From: Atherix ibis
Taxonomy: Eukaryota; Arthropoda; Insecta; Diptera; Athericidae
Assembly (NCBI GenBank): GCA_958298945.1
Contig: OY282610.1
Coordinates: 40,989,667 to 41,053,666, forward strand
DNA: 64,000 nucleotides
Direction: 5' to 3'
Shown here: positions 16,979 through 28,400 of the stretch, piece after piece
Layout of the letters: each line of letters begins with the position of its first letter
Numbering within the stretch: the stretch's first letter is position 1
Translations under genes and position numbers: made by a program
Notes under the pieces: generated by a model
The model's input: the letters and a program-made list of their open reading frames with translations, nothing else
What the model was told of the DNA's origin: nothing
Databases searched by the model: none

Positions 16979-17026
16979 CGGTCTCCACCCGATTGTCCAT
17001 CACCATCATTCTGATTTGCACTGAAC
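16979..17026 (-). CDS. CaMKI: CaMKI 48-nt cassette exon
   Basis: A 48-nt exon with a strong pyrimidine tract and TTTAG|G acceptor and an ideal CG|GTGAGT donor. It lies between two exons whose phases match it on both sides. Included, it inserts FSANQNDGDGQSGGDR after the RR at the end of helix C. Skipped, AG|G still joins RR to LTHPN in frame. The inserted sequence is Gly/Asp/Gln-rich and probably a flexible loop between helix C and beta-4. Vertebrate CaMKI runs straight through this position. I recall an insertion here in fly CaMKI but could not verify it. That it is alternatively used is inference. Confidence 0.82.
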
Positions 17027-20000
17027 CTAAAGAAGAGAAAGAAGAAAAAATAGAAATAAAAATAAATAATCGAAACAAAGTATTAATATAATTTTTTTTT
17101 TTTTTTTTGGTGATGTGTGCAGAAGATGGTTTTTTTTCTCTCTCTAATTTGTACTCTTAACTAATATTAGAGGGGGTGGAGGATGTTCTATGTTTTGTTA
17201 ATGCGTTTTATTTCTCTTTCTCTTTTCTATTTATGATTATGAGTATCATTTTTCTATGTTGTTCTTTACCAAAAACGTATATATTGCGAAATAGTGTAAA
17301 TAAATTATATTAGGAAAAAGAAAATCTTTTTGCCAAAAGCGTAAATTAATAAAGAAAAAGAAAACTTGGACGCTCTGTTTGAAAATTTATGAGGAAACTT
17401 TAACAAACAAAAAAAAATGTTTAATTAGAACTTTTTTTTTTTTTTTTGCTCATAACAAAACTGCAATTGACGTGATCATTTATGTGTCCGTGTATAAGGT
17501 TTTCTGTTTTGTATTTTTTTTTGTAAAAAATATATTTAATATGAGTTTTCGTATTTATTTTGTTTTATATTTCTTATAGAAAAAAAACGAAAGTAAAATA
17601 AAATGCAACGGGTTTTTTATTTTAATATACCAGTAGTTCTCAACTTGTCTAATTGTAGAAAAATGTACAAAATTGCATGGGGAAAAAAATATTTGAATTG
17701 AAACAAAAAAAAACATATAATGTAATGGTGTTTTTGTTTTTTATTATTGTATATAAGAAAATAATAATAAAATAAAAAGTGAATTTATAATAACAATTAT
17801 AGTAAAATGTAATTCAAAATTTAGTTTAAAAAAATGAGAAAACACTTTTTCTATGGTAATCGTATTAACACTTATGTAATTGAGTATATTTATGTGTATT
17901 TAGAGAAAAGAACGGACAAAAAATATAAAGTACAAAGAACAGAGCATGCTTTTATTTAAAAAAAAAAAATCAACCAAAAAAAAACAACAGGACAACACCT
18001 TTAGTTGTGTATAATTTGAGCAATATTAACATTTCCAATTTTTTTACTTTTTTTTAATGAAGTTTAATTATTTTTTTTGCTATTTGAAAGTATTTTTACT
18101 TATATTATTGTATATTATTGAAATATTCCGTTTTAATAGAATATTTTGTGAATAAAAAACTGCAAAACCATTGAACTGATTTTATAAAATTTACAGAGAA
18201 ATTTTGCAGACAAGATAAATAAAATTGACAATTACTGTTTAATATTTTTTATAAAAAAAAAAACAAAAAAAAAAACAGAACAATAAAAGAAAACTAATTT
18301 AATTTTTGCTTATTAAAAAAAATTTGGAAATTGTATTTTTAAATGTAATTGAAAAATATTTTGACGGCCATTTTGATCATAGTTGGATCATTTTATATTC
18401 GTGGCGGCCATTTTCTTTCTCATACTTGATATTTTGCGGTTTTCTTTTACTTTGGCATTTTGATTTTAATAAATATATATATTTATTGTATATATACAAT
18501 GAAATGTAAATTTTTAGCGCCATGGCAACTCAGTCTTTTTGACGACAACCCAATGGCACCGCTGTTATCTCACTCAAAATCGCTACGTACTAAATTTTGG
18601 GCAAAACATTTTTTTTATAAATATAGAATGGAAAGTATTTACCAATTGCATTTTATTAGTAGGAATTTAAGTAAAAAAATTAAAAACGTTTATGACATTT
18701 TATTAACCAAATAATTTTTCATTTATTTTCCCACATAATTTATACGAAATAAAAATTTCTAATCATTTGAATAAATTTTTATTTTATAGACGATTTATAC
18801 AAGTTTTAAAAAAAAAAATACTCTATTTAAAAAAACTAATAGGATAGCAGTATTTTATTTTAACTGTATTTAAATAAAAAAAAGGTAATTTTTATTAAAA
18901 AATAAATATTTAAAAAAATTAAGATGCAACTAATGATATATGGTATATTATAAAATAAATGATGATATGGAAATGGTTTTCCTTTTTTATATCGCATATA
19001 ATCAATGATAATATATGTGCATGTATATATAATGTATTAAAGAGAAAGAGAAGATTTTAAGTTATATTTTTAATAGGTTTAAATGTAGAATAATAAATAA
19101 AATTAAAAATCAGAATAGTAATTAATATAAATATAAGTATTTTTTTTTAAAAATATCTTTAAAAATCTTAAACACTATTTATTATCTATTTATTAGTGGT
19201 ATTTTGTTACTAAAATATATTATTATTATATATAATAAATTTAATTATGTTATAATATCATAGAAAATTTCCATACATATTTTCTATCAATTTGATTTAA
19301 ACATAATATAATAAAAAATATTAAAAAAATTTATTAATATAAATACCTTGTAAAAATTAACTAAATAAATACCTGAAAAGAAAACTTCAACATATTTGAA
19401 AAGAAGATAATTCTAGCTTCTAATATAATTTTTATAGATACCAAAGCTAAATACTAATTGCCATTAAATTATTTTAAGGTTTTTCTAATCAATACTAAAT
19501 TTAAATAATTTTCAATCAAATATTTGAGACTAGTTATTTACTATTTTCTATACAATATTTGACTATATTTCTTTTTTAATAGTAACTATATTTTTTTCTA
19601 TGTTAAAAAAAACTATCTTTATATTCAAATAAGCTGACGTTTTTTAACAAACAAAAATTAACTAAACTTAAGTTACGAGTATTGTTAAAGAAGCTTCCTT
19701 AAAAAAAAAAACAAAATGAAAAATAGAGAATTTTTTTATGGATAGGTAACTAATCGATAAAATACAATAAAAAAAAATTATACTGGTAAAATAAAAAAGA
19801 AAAAAAATACAATAATTAATACAAAAACTTTAGACTTAAAATTAAAATGTTAAGGTTTTTTGGAAAATTGTCTTAATTATAAATATAAGGACATTTAGTT
19901 TGATTTATGTTTTTTTTTTTTTTAAATAAAAACTTTTTTATTCAATAAATTATTCGAGAATAATAACCTTTTTTTCACTAGAATTGCAAAATAAATCAAT

Positions 20001-21880
20001 TATTCAGGGAAATTTCTTAAATTTTCATTTCCACTTAATCTATTACCTATATTTCAAATTTATACTTTATTATAAAAAAACAATAAAAATACAGAGACAA
20101 AAATTATCGATCTAAATTAGTGAAATTCTAAGTTTTTCTCTTGCCTATTTTTTTTTTTCTTCAAATTATAAACTTAAAGCATTTTGAATAAAAAACCAAA
20201 CTTCCCTTTATCATTTAAAAAAAAAAAAAACGAAAATAAAAAATTAAAAATATAAAACGAGTACTTAAATATGTAATGTGAATACGCTACTAACACTAAC
20301 ACTTGTTATTTCCAAATTACTCTGTGTTGTTGTGGGTGTATACAATTATTTATGTACAGAAAATTAATAAAATTAGTGAAATCTATTAGTAAAACATTAA
20401 AAAAATAAAATATATATATACGAAACATTTAACATAATTTTATTGCATAAAACTTAACCTATCCAATACCAAAAAAAGGGACTAAACAATAAATAACGCA
20501 CCAAATAATTACTATACAAAAGCGGCATTCGAATTCGTTTTAATTTAAAGAAAACCACATAAAAAAATTAAAATATTTACATTTACCCTAAATATTCAAA
20601 TATATTTTCTTTAGTAAAATTTTATTATGATAATTTTAAGGTTTTTTTTGTTGAATATTTTATGCCAATTTTTATTTTTGGAATAATTCTTATTTTCCGT
20701 TTTTTTTCTTTTTAAATTCTTGCTTATACATTTTAATATTAATTTCCTTTTTTATATATTTTTTTAAATTTTATTTTGTTTTATATTTAAGAAATTGTTA
20801 TTAAAAAAATTGAATTCAAAATCTACATTTATGTATTTTTTATACGACATAAATAGAAAAAATAAATAAATCAAAATATTTTATTTTATAAAAAGTTGTA
20901 AAAAAAATTTATTTAGTATATAAATAAATAAATAAGTAAATGCTTACCAAGTGATATTTTAGAGGTTTTTTTATGCCTTCAATATATTCCACTTCCAAAA
21001 AAAAAAGGAAAAATAAACAAATCCAGTATATTCCTATTTATTCCTTTACCAAAACTTAACCAACCTCAGCCTCCCCCCGCTCCCCTCTACCCCTAAAAAT
21101 TCTATCATAATATTACTTATTTCTACAATATTTGAATTCGAATTTGTTTAAATGGAATTTTACAAAAAAATATAATATATTATTTTTTTTTTTAAATTAT
21201 TAATAAATTATTATGTTTTTGATCAATAGTAAAAATTTATTAAAAATTTCTAATAAAAATTAGTTTCCTTTTTATCTTTTTCAATATTTTGAATTTTTCC
21301 AATATCATTTCTTAAATTAAAATTAAATGCAAGATTGTATTTAATTTAAAGAAGATTGCTTTTTGTTTTAATTACATAAGTAAAATATTATAAGGACAAT
21401 CAGTAAAATCTTCAAATTTCCTAAATAAAGCCAAAAAAAAAAAAAACTCTTTGTAAACATATCAAAATCAAATGAACTAATTATTATTATTTTAAAACTA
21501 TTTAAACTTAAAAAAAATCTGTTTAAATTAATATTTAATTTATTTAATTAAATATTAATAATTACAATTAAACAAACTCAATTGTGATTATTATTTTAAC
21601 TTAAAATTTTTAACAATTTTCATTTAATATTATTTATAATTTAAATGAAAGAAAATATATACTTTTCTAATAATTAAAAGCAAAATATTTAATCGTAAAT
21701 CATGCAAATATTATTTAATAAAATAAAATATATTATGTACAATATAATAGTTATTATTTAATTTATTTTTAATGTATTTTCTCAGATATGGTTTTTGAAA
21801 AAAAAAAATGGGTTTTTATATAAAAAAATACTTAAAAAAAAATTCTAGACTCTTAATACTGACCACCTATTAGTATAAGA
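17027..21880. other. CaMKI long intron, AT-rich
   Basis: First part of a 20.5-kb intron. Extremely AT-rich with many homopolymer runs. No exon or transposon is recognisable. Confidence 0.55.
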
Positions 21881-21889
21881 GTAGTATAA

Positions 21890-23050
21890 GTGTTACAAAA
21901 TGTGGAACAGGAAAATTTTGAGCAATCTTAAATTTTCTTTTAAGCTTGGTGAATGGCAGAGTTTCACTTACAAAAAGTTGCAACGACCCTATAGGGAAGA
22001 TTCCTAATTAACAGCATAAGTTTTTCGGTGATTTGAAACATTTTGGAAAGCCGACAAAAATGGGAAAGGAGACCATACTCAGGGAGGACTTCAACATAGA
22101 AAACTTATCAAAATGTAAAATCAGTTAGGATCAAACTGTGGATTTACATTGAATCTGATGAGATAATCAACGGTCTGATCTTACAAGAAATTCTTGAAGT
22201 CTCATAAAAAGGGTTCTGCACGTCAAATCAGACGTTAGCAGAGATCCTAAACGTACTGTGCAAATTTTAAGCTCGTTCGACAACTGAACATTTCCATAGA
22301 GTGTCAGAAGTGAAGTTGGGTTTTTGGGGTGCATTACAAAATATGGAACAGCAAAACTTGAACCTGTGACGCGCGATCGAATTATATGCTCAACATTTGA
22401 CTTCCGAAAAGTTGCGAAGAGTCTATCAGAAACATTCCTTATTTTGGAGGTATTAAGCATTTTTGGAAGGCCGAGAATCAGTGAATAATGAACTTCGCTC
22501 AGAAATGCCTCCAACATCGAAAACTGATGAAAATGTGGAACGAGTAAGAGTGTTTGTGCCTTTAGGACAAATTGTCTATCAAGTTTTAAAATAAAAAAAT
22601 TCTTGAAAAATGGGCTCTGAACGTCAAATCGGATATTGCAGATAGTTGGGGTTTCCCAGCCCCTCTTTCACGTCATCATACTCCGTGTGGCTATGATTAT
22701 CTTGGTACTATCAAAAGCATCCAATTAAGCCTTCTAGCACTACTACAAAGTATGAAAGCAACGCTTGCGACGGGGAAAAATTGATGTATCAAAATAAAAT
22801 AAAATTTTCGGTGGCATAAAGAATTTTTGGAGACCTGATGAAAATATGATCATTCAATAACGAAAACTGATAAAAATATGGAACGAATGAGGTTTCGATT
22901 GACATTAAAGTTGATGAGTGATCATGAGAAGCCTTAGAAAAAAGGTTCCTTGCGTCATATCGAACATTGTGGATTTTTGGATGGTTCCCATGGTAACGTC
23001 TCCGTCACACGACAATTTTCGTCAGCTTTTCTTGAAGTAAAAGGAAATTA
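21890..23050 (+). mobile_element. Mariner family F fragment in three tandem copies
   Basis: Three diverged direct copies of about 410-440 bp start near 21893, 22334 and 22742. Each covers the 5' region and N-terminal part of a mariner-like transposase. Landmarks are TACAAAATATGGAACAGCAA, a segment encoding PPTSKTDENVERVRVF in the middle copy, and CGTCAAATC near the end. No catalytic domain follows in any copy, and all are riddled with stops. Confidence 0.6.
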
Positions 23051-23219
23051 ATTTGGTTATCCCAGCTCCTGATCGACATTAACATATTTTTGTCTACAAA
23101 TGGAATTTTTGTAGTTACTCAGCCGGCCTATTTATCTTTTCTTAGTGTGTATGAATTTATCTTATTTCGCAATTTATATTATATTATTTAACGTGACTTA
23201 TCTGTTATGAAACATAAAA

Positions 23220-23680
23220 CCACTAGTCGCCTACGACCATAGAGATTGAGTTACGATCAATCAACGCACCACCATTACTGGTAGTTTAAAGTCAGTTACC
23301 AGTTACAAGCTGATTACTCCAACTGTTAGTGGCAAGGACTATCTAAACCTCTATTGTCATAAGCAGTGACACCGCCCGAGATAATTACCAGTATCTCCAA
23401 CCAGCGATCCGGAGATCGTACCCGCGATAGGGGTATCAACCACAGCCACTAAGTTGCTGCCTAAGCCCCTCACCATTGTCGCGCACAGTGTGGTTTAACA
23501 CCATGAGGCATCCCCGATTCCCGCAGTACCAATTTTTGTTTAAAGAATACTAAAATTTTTTTGTTTTAAGAATACTCCGCTCATTGAGCTACGGTAAGAA
23601 ATCTTGTAAATCTCTAGGTACCGCTAAGCCAGCTCAGGTACGCGGGTTCGCCAAGATCCGAAAGCACAACCGGAATCGAC
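23220..23680. other. Moderate-GC stretch beside a retroelement fragment
   Basis: GC content rises well above the intron average. This may be the 3' untranslated part of the adjacent minus-strand retroelement. It shares a motif (GCGGGT..GCCAA.ATCCGAA.GCAC) with 63285-63310. Confidence 0.35.
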
Positions 23681-24110
23681 CTTGGTCTTTCACCCGGTTG
23701 AAGTGATTAACACACTCATTCTTGCTCTGCTTTCAAAAATATCCACATCAAATCTATTAAGACATTCATATTTTTCTCTCATACCTAACACATCACTCAC
23801 AGCCACACTCTCATCATTCACCACGAGTCCACATGGACCTAAGTCACGCAAATCCCCGTACAGGCCACACTCAACGAGAAGATGCTTGGCGCTCTCCTCC
23901 ACCGCCTTCCAAAAGGGCATCTAGCCTTCGCAGCCAGACCACGCCTGTACAAGAACCCATTCACACTGCCGTGTTCCGTGGAGTAACTACCAAGGTACAG
24001 ACCAAATTCAAATCCATACGCAAACGCAAAGCGCACATCCATCTGCCTGCCATTCACACTCTCATCCCATCAACGTTGCCAAATTTCATACATTCTATTC
24101 AGGACTAGTA
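23681..24110 (-). mobile_element. Non-LTR retrotransposon C-terminal fragment
   Basis: Minus-strand reading gives VRFAFAYGFEFGLYLGSYST and, after a frameshift near 23920, a knuckle-like stretch EESAKHLLVECGLYGDLRDL. The order Cys-Pro, acidic Glu-Glu-Ser, His-Leu-Leu and Cys is the pattern seen at the end of reverse transcriptase proteins of R1/CR1-type elements. Reverse transcriptase motifs are missing, so it is a truncated 3' piece. The clade is uncertain. Confidence 0.5.
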
Positions 24111-25609
24111 CAGGCCGCTAAGATCCTGAATCTCTTCATTCATAACCGAACAACTAGCAAGCGGGATGCCCCGCCGTAGATGGTAGTGAACCAGCAAACT
24201 AAAAGGAAGTTTTTTTGCCATTAAGAGAGTCAAAAGAAAGTTTAAAAGAGAGCCAAAAGAAATTTTTGTTTTGCCATTAAGAAGGAGCTTTCCTTTTAAC
24301 TTTTAGTTTTTTTTGTTTGGAGAAAAAATTTTAGTTTTTAAATTTTAGCTTTTTTGTTCGGAGAAAAACTAAACACAAGAAATCCGCAAACTTTATTGGA
24401 CAAGACACTAGCCCCTCAATGGATTTGATGCTGATAGTGATGTCATTAAATCAGGCGCGTATCTTTAACGGAACGATGCTAGATATTGAAGGATATAATA
24501 TGAAATTTTTTTTTACAATTATTATTTTAAGTAACGTTAGTACAGAAATGAATAGTCTAAGCGCTATGACACTAAAGACCATTTGGCAACAATGGATATC
24601 GAGATAAGAAAATTAAAGAAGACCTCGTGGATAGTCGATGGTAGTCTAGTACGCCGGTAGTCCGGGTCGGTAACGATCATATTTTACAAACTTATTTGTT
24701 ATTTGAAAGTTCCCAAAATTCTTGTCTCCTCATTGATTGTTTAAAACCTTTTTTACTAGTGCAAAAACTACTTTTTGGATAATTATTTAGTGTCAGTCCA
24801 ATGACACATCTCTTATTTGTTGTATAATAAAATTGTTTATTTGTGCTGCAATTATTGGTATTTGTCGAAATTACTCAATATGAATTGCAAATTTTTTAAG
24901 ACGACAATAAATTTTTAAAAACGAAAAAAAACAAATTCAATATTTACATTTACCAGTTATTGGCTCGATAAAAATTACACTATTTTTGTAATTAATGTTG
25001 CTGATAAAAAAAGAATATTATTAAAAATTGGGGGTACGAAGACAAACAACACAAATGAAAACAAAACAAAAACTTGTACATTCATTGTGAATATTATATT
25101 AATTTTGGAGATATTTGTATGTAATTTGTGAACGATTCTGAATTGATGTTTACACAAATAAAATGACAAGTGTTTTAAGAAATTTTTTGTGAATATTAAA
25201 GTGGTAAATATTGTCTTGTCATTGTGAATAAATTGATTGTGAGCGAACACCAAAAAAAAATAATTGTTTTGTGATATTCTCAGGTGCATTTAAATAAAAA
25301 GAAATTTAGCCAAAATAGCAAAAATTATGGAATTTTTGCTAAATAAACAAAACAAAAAAAAATTATTGTTTTGTATTTTATTAAATGTTTAATATGGAAA
25401 TATTCGTAATTACAAGAAGCGAATGAAAATTATACAATTTTTATTCCTTTCTTGCCATTTTATATTTCAGATTAAAATCATAGGCAAAAATATTACGATT
25501 TTCGGGTCAATTAAACATCATAAAATGTTTATTTCTCTTCCTCTTCACTGTTTTGTTTTTAATAAAATATTTAATTGCTTAATTGAATTAAACTCTAGTT
25601 AAACGGAGA
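24111..25609. other. CaMKI intron, nothing firm
   Basis: Includes a short local duplication near 24205-24400 (repeats of TTGCCATTAAGA and TTTTAGTTTTT). Otherwise AT-rich with no feature recognised. Confidence 0.45.
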
Positions 25610-25861
25610 GTGTGATTCCACTTTTCGGCTAGATATGCCATCAAATCACCAGTGGATCTATTGCTACGGAAACCATTGAAAAGTTTCCTTGATTCAAGAT
25701 ATTTCAGCAAATGATAGTTTATCATCGTTTCCATGACCTTAAAAAGAAGGGATGTTATTGTAATGGGTCGTTACGTAGAGCAGGAAGAAGACCTCTTTCT
25801 ATGCGGACAAATTCCAGACGAATATGATTTGTGGAAAAGCTTACGCAGTAGTTTTCCCAAT
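25610..25861 (-). mobile_element. Non-LTR reverse transcriptase fragment
   Basis: The minus strand reads ITITSLLFKVMETMINYHLL, then KYLESRKLFNGFRSNRSTGD and LMAYLAEKW. This is the region-2 block of non-LTR reverse transcriptases (typically PISLLS-KV-E, then GFR-RSTGDL-AYL). Only this block remains; the YADD block is absent. It abuts the end of a family E mariner at 25862. Confidence 0.65.
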
Positions 25862-26148
25862 ATATTGGGTTGTCCGGGAAGTAATTTCGTTTTTTTTTTT
25901 ATAAAAATGAAAGACGATTTTCTTATAGTGATTTAATATTTTAATCAATTAAATATTATCCAGTCTGATCCAATACCCTTTGCCATCTTTCTAGCAGTAA
26001 TATAATTCCACGCTCATAAAATTTTTGTTCTTTGCTGGCAAAAAACTTATCCAAGTGATTTTTGACCTCCTCATTTGAATGAAACGTTTTAACGTCTAAA
26101 ATTTTTTTTAAAAACCGTAAGAAATGATAGTCGTAAGGTGCTAGGTCT

Positions 26149-26975
26149 TTTTTTTATGTTTAGATTAATGAGGTACAGGGGGAAACCTTCGAAAGGTACT
26201 CGACTGGGAGGCCTTCTACCTGTCAGACGAGTTATGCGGGATTTTTACCTCGCTAAAACCTAACCTGCACCTCTAACCTTGCTTCCGGAACGATTGTTCC
26301 CCGGCGGCACTCTTTGTAAATACTACTTCGCCGGGTCGTTCTTATTTGATGCTACTGCTGTCCCGATGTTATGACGCCTCGCGGCCTATTCTTCGTACGT
26401 TGTGTGGAGATCCTTGATAATGGATTCCGCGTACTCTGCAATTGGCTCTTCAGCATGCACTCCACTATGTTTTCTGGACTGATGGAACGGTCCAGATTTC
26501 TCTTCAGTTCTGCCCGTGTCCCCTGGTAGAGGGGGCACTGGAAGATCACGTGTTCTGCATCTTCGATCACATCGCGGCAATGATGACAGTTTGGGGAGTC
26601 AGTTCTCTTGAATCTGTGCAAGTATGCCCGAAAGCATTCATGCCCAGTAAAGAGTTCGGTGATGTAATACCCAACTTCCCCGTGCAGGCGAGTGACCCAT
26701 TTGGTAACATCTGGGATCAGCCGATGAGTCCACCGACCCTTCGTCGAGTTGTCCCATCTCTCTTGCCAGAGGCGAAGACTCTCGGGTCTCTCCTCTTCAC
26801 AGAGGACCTTTCGCCGCTCTTCCTTCTTTCTACGATGTTGGCGTTCCCGCTCTCCTGCCAGGGTGTCGATGGGTGGGCATAATGCCACGACGTTGACCGC
26901 ATCGTGTGATACCGTTCGGTATGCTGACGCCACTCTGATCGCTGAGAGCCGCTGGACTGATGACATTGTCTTGCG
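26149..26975 (-). mobile_element. R1-like retroelement, 5'-truncated, inserted in mariner
   Basis: The 3' 0.83 kb of an R1-like element, minus strand, with its A-rich tail seen as T's at 26149-26155. It is flanked by a 16-bp target duplication GTAAGGTGCTAGGTCT at 26133-26148 and 26976-26991. It is closely related to the 3' end of the copy at 60785-62437. Confidence 0.93.
26352..26966 (-). pseudogene. R1-like ORF2 C-terminus, truncated
   Basis: Encodes about 205 residues beginning MSSVQRLSAIRVASAYRTVS, the region downstream of the reverse transcriptase. It ends with a zinc knuckle CHHCRDVIEDAEHVIFQC (C-x2-C-x8-H-x4-C) as in R1-type elements. The last about 30 residues are frameshifted relative to the copy at 62 kb. 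No reverse transcriptase domain remains, so it is a dead-on-arrival copy. The overlapping plus-strand frame at 26442-26882 is a shadow. Confidence 0.9.
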
Positions 26976-28139
26976 GTAAGGTGCTAGGTCTGGAGAGTAT
27001 GGTGGGTGTTGCAGTATATTCCATCCAAGCTCTAAAAGCTTTTGCCGAGTGGTTAAATTTCTATGTGGAACACTATACCTTTCCTGGTGACCAATTCTGG
27101 GCGTTTCCTTTAAGTGAATTATTCAATTTGTCCAACTGACGAAAGTAGACTTAAGACCGATTCCTTTGAAATCCCACCAAACAGATAACATAACCTTTTT
27201 TCGATGGCTTTCGAAGTGCTTTGAGCCGGTTCATCTTTTCGACTCCAGGATCTTTTGCGCTTAACATTGTTTTAGACAACCCATATTTCGTCCCCAGTGA
27301 TGATACGCTTCAAAAATGAATCATTTTCTTGGCGTTTGAGAAGATGAGGAATGTGACTGCAGAAATTTTTTTCCATAAAAAAGATGAGGAACCCATATGT
27401 CGACCTTTGAGATTAAACGTAGCCGTTTCAAATGATCATGAATGGTCGTATTCGATAAATTTAATCTCACGAGTTGTTATTCGACGGTTTGCATCAATTT
27501 ATGCCTTTATTGTATCTTCATCTGAGCTTCAACTGGCCTTCCAGAACGTGATGCACCTTCGAGATCAAAATTGCCAGATCGAAATTTTGCAAATCAGTTT
27601 TGGCACTGGCGCTCACTTAGCACATTTTCTCCGTACACATCGGATGATTTTTTTCTTGCTTGAACAACATTTTTATCTTTTCTTTAGGAAAAAAGTAAAA
27701 TGCTTTTTTTCACTTTTCATATTTAAAAGGTTATCAGTCAAAAACTACTGTGCCGAATCAATCGATCCTGTCAAAATACATATGATTATGCGGCCTAAGT
27801 TTTAAGAATTTTTAATTCATTTTTGTTAAAGTTATTTTTGAAAATTAATCAAAATATTTTCTTTGTGAATATTACTAAGCGAAAAACCGCCTTTCTAATG
27901 TCATAATTGCTTAAAAGCTTGCCACTTGATTATAAAATAATTTATCTACCGAAACAGTACGCAAAAGTTGTAAAATCTTTTTTGTAAAATTGGAGAGATT
28001 TTTGGGGGCTAATATTTCAAATAAATTTCCTTCGGCGATGAGGTTCACTTCTAGCTCGATGGGTATATGAATAAGCAAAATATCATTAAAAGGGCTCTGA
28101 AAGCTCATCAGTAAATATATAGGAGCCATTGTTACTATC

Positions 28140-28400
28140 TGATGTGCATTTTGGTCTGAAGGTATCTCTTTTTTTATATGGGTTCACTAATACTTTTTTT
28201 GGCCTGAACATGAAGATTTTCTTCTGCACAGCATGACAAATTTTGGATTTTTTTTAACAAAAACTTTCCAGGATACGTATTCTTAAACTTTAATGCATTT
28301 AAAAGACAACATCCATCTAGTGATGGCCAAGTTACAGCCCGAAATGTGTTCAAGAATCATCAAAAATTACCTCAAATGTATTTAGTTCTAGTAATAATTT
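28140..28400 (+). mobile_element. Tc1-like transposase remnant
   Basis: The plus strand reads AFWSEGISFFIW near 28150, the same block as AFWSKFIIGPYF in the remnant at 45.3 kb. Further right the minus-like text of a C-terminal block (MCSRIIKNYLKC on the plus strand near 28350) also fits. Heavily mutated. Confidence 0.5.

Larger units (their letters stand above)
25930..27690 (-). pseudogene. Mariner transposase, family E, split and decayed
   Basis: Pieces in several frames match the family: near 27500-27560 a DNA-binding stretch with LEGQLKLR; near 27280 GTKYGLSK; and at the C-terminus HSNEEVK-type text, LPAKNKNFMSVELYYC and KDGKGYWIRL. Frameshifts are numerous and a segment around the second catalytic Asp is gone. 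A retroelement sits inside the C-terminal third. Confidence 0.75.
25862..27805 (-). mobile_element. Mariner family E copy with nested retroelement
   Basis: The right transposon end, TTGGGTTGTCCGGGAAGT, is at 25864. The transposase reads on the minus strand up to about 27690, then untranslated sequence runs to about 27803 (GCGGCCTAAG), where the expected outer repeat is missing. The mariner is split by an R1-like insertion at 26149-26975. Without the insert it would be about 1.1 kb. Confidence 0.82.

Noticed and set aside
20948..21000. Possible extra CaMKI exon ending in a GTAAGC donor
   Set aside because: The readable options either hit a stop or have a length that breaks the phase between the neighbouring exons, and the acceptor is poor.
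26442..26882. 146-residue plus-strand open frame
   Set aside because: Exact antisense shadow of the R1-like C-terminal coding region, which has the zinc knuckle and a homologous copy.
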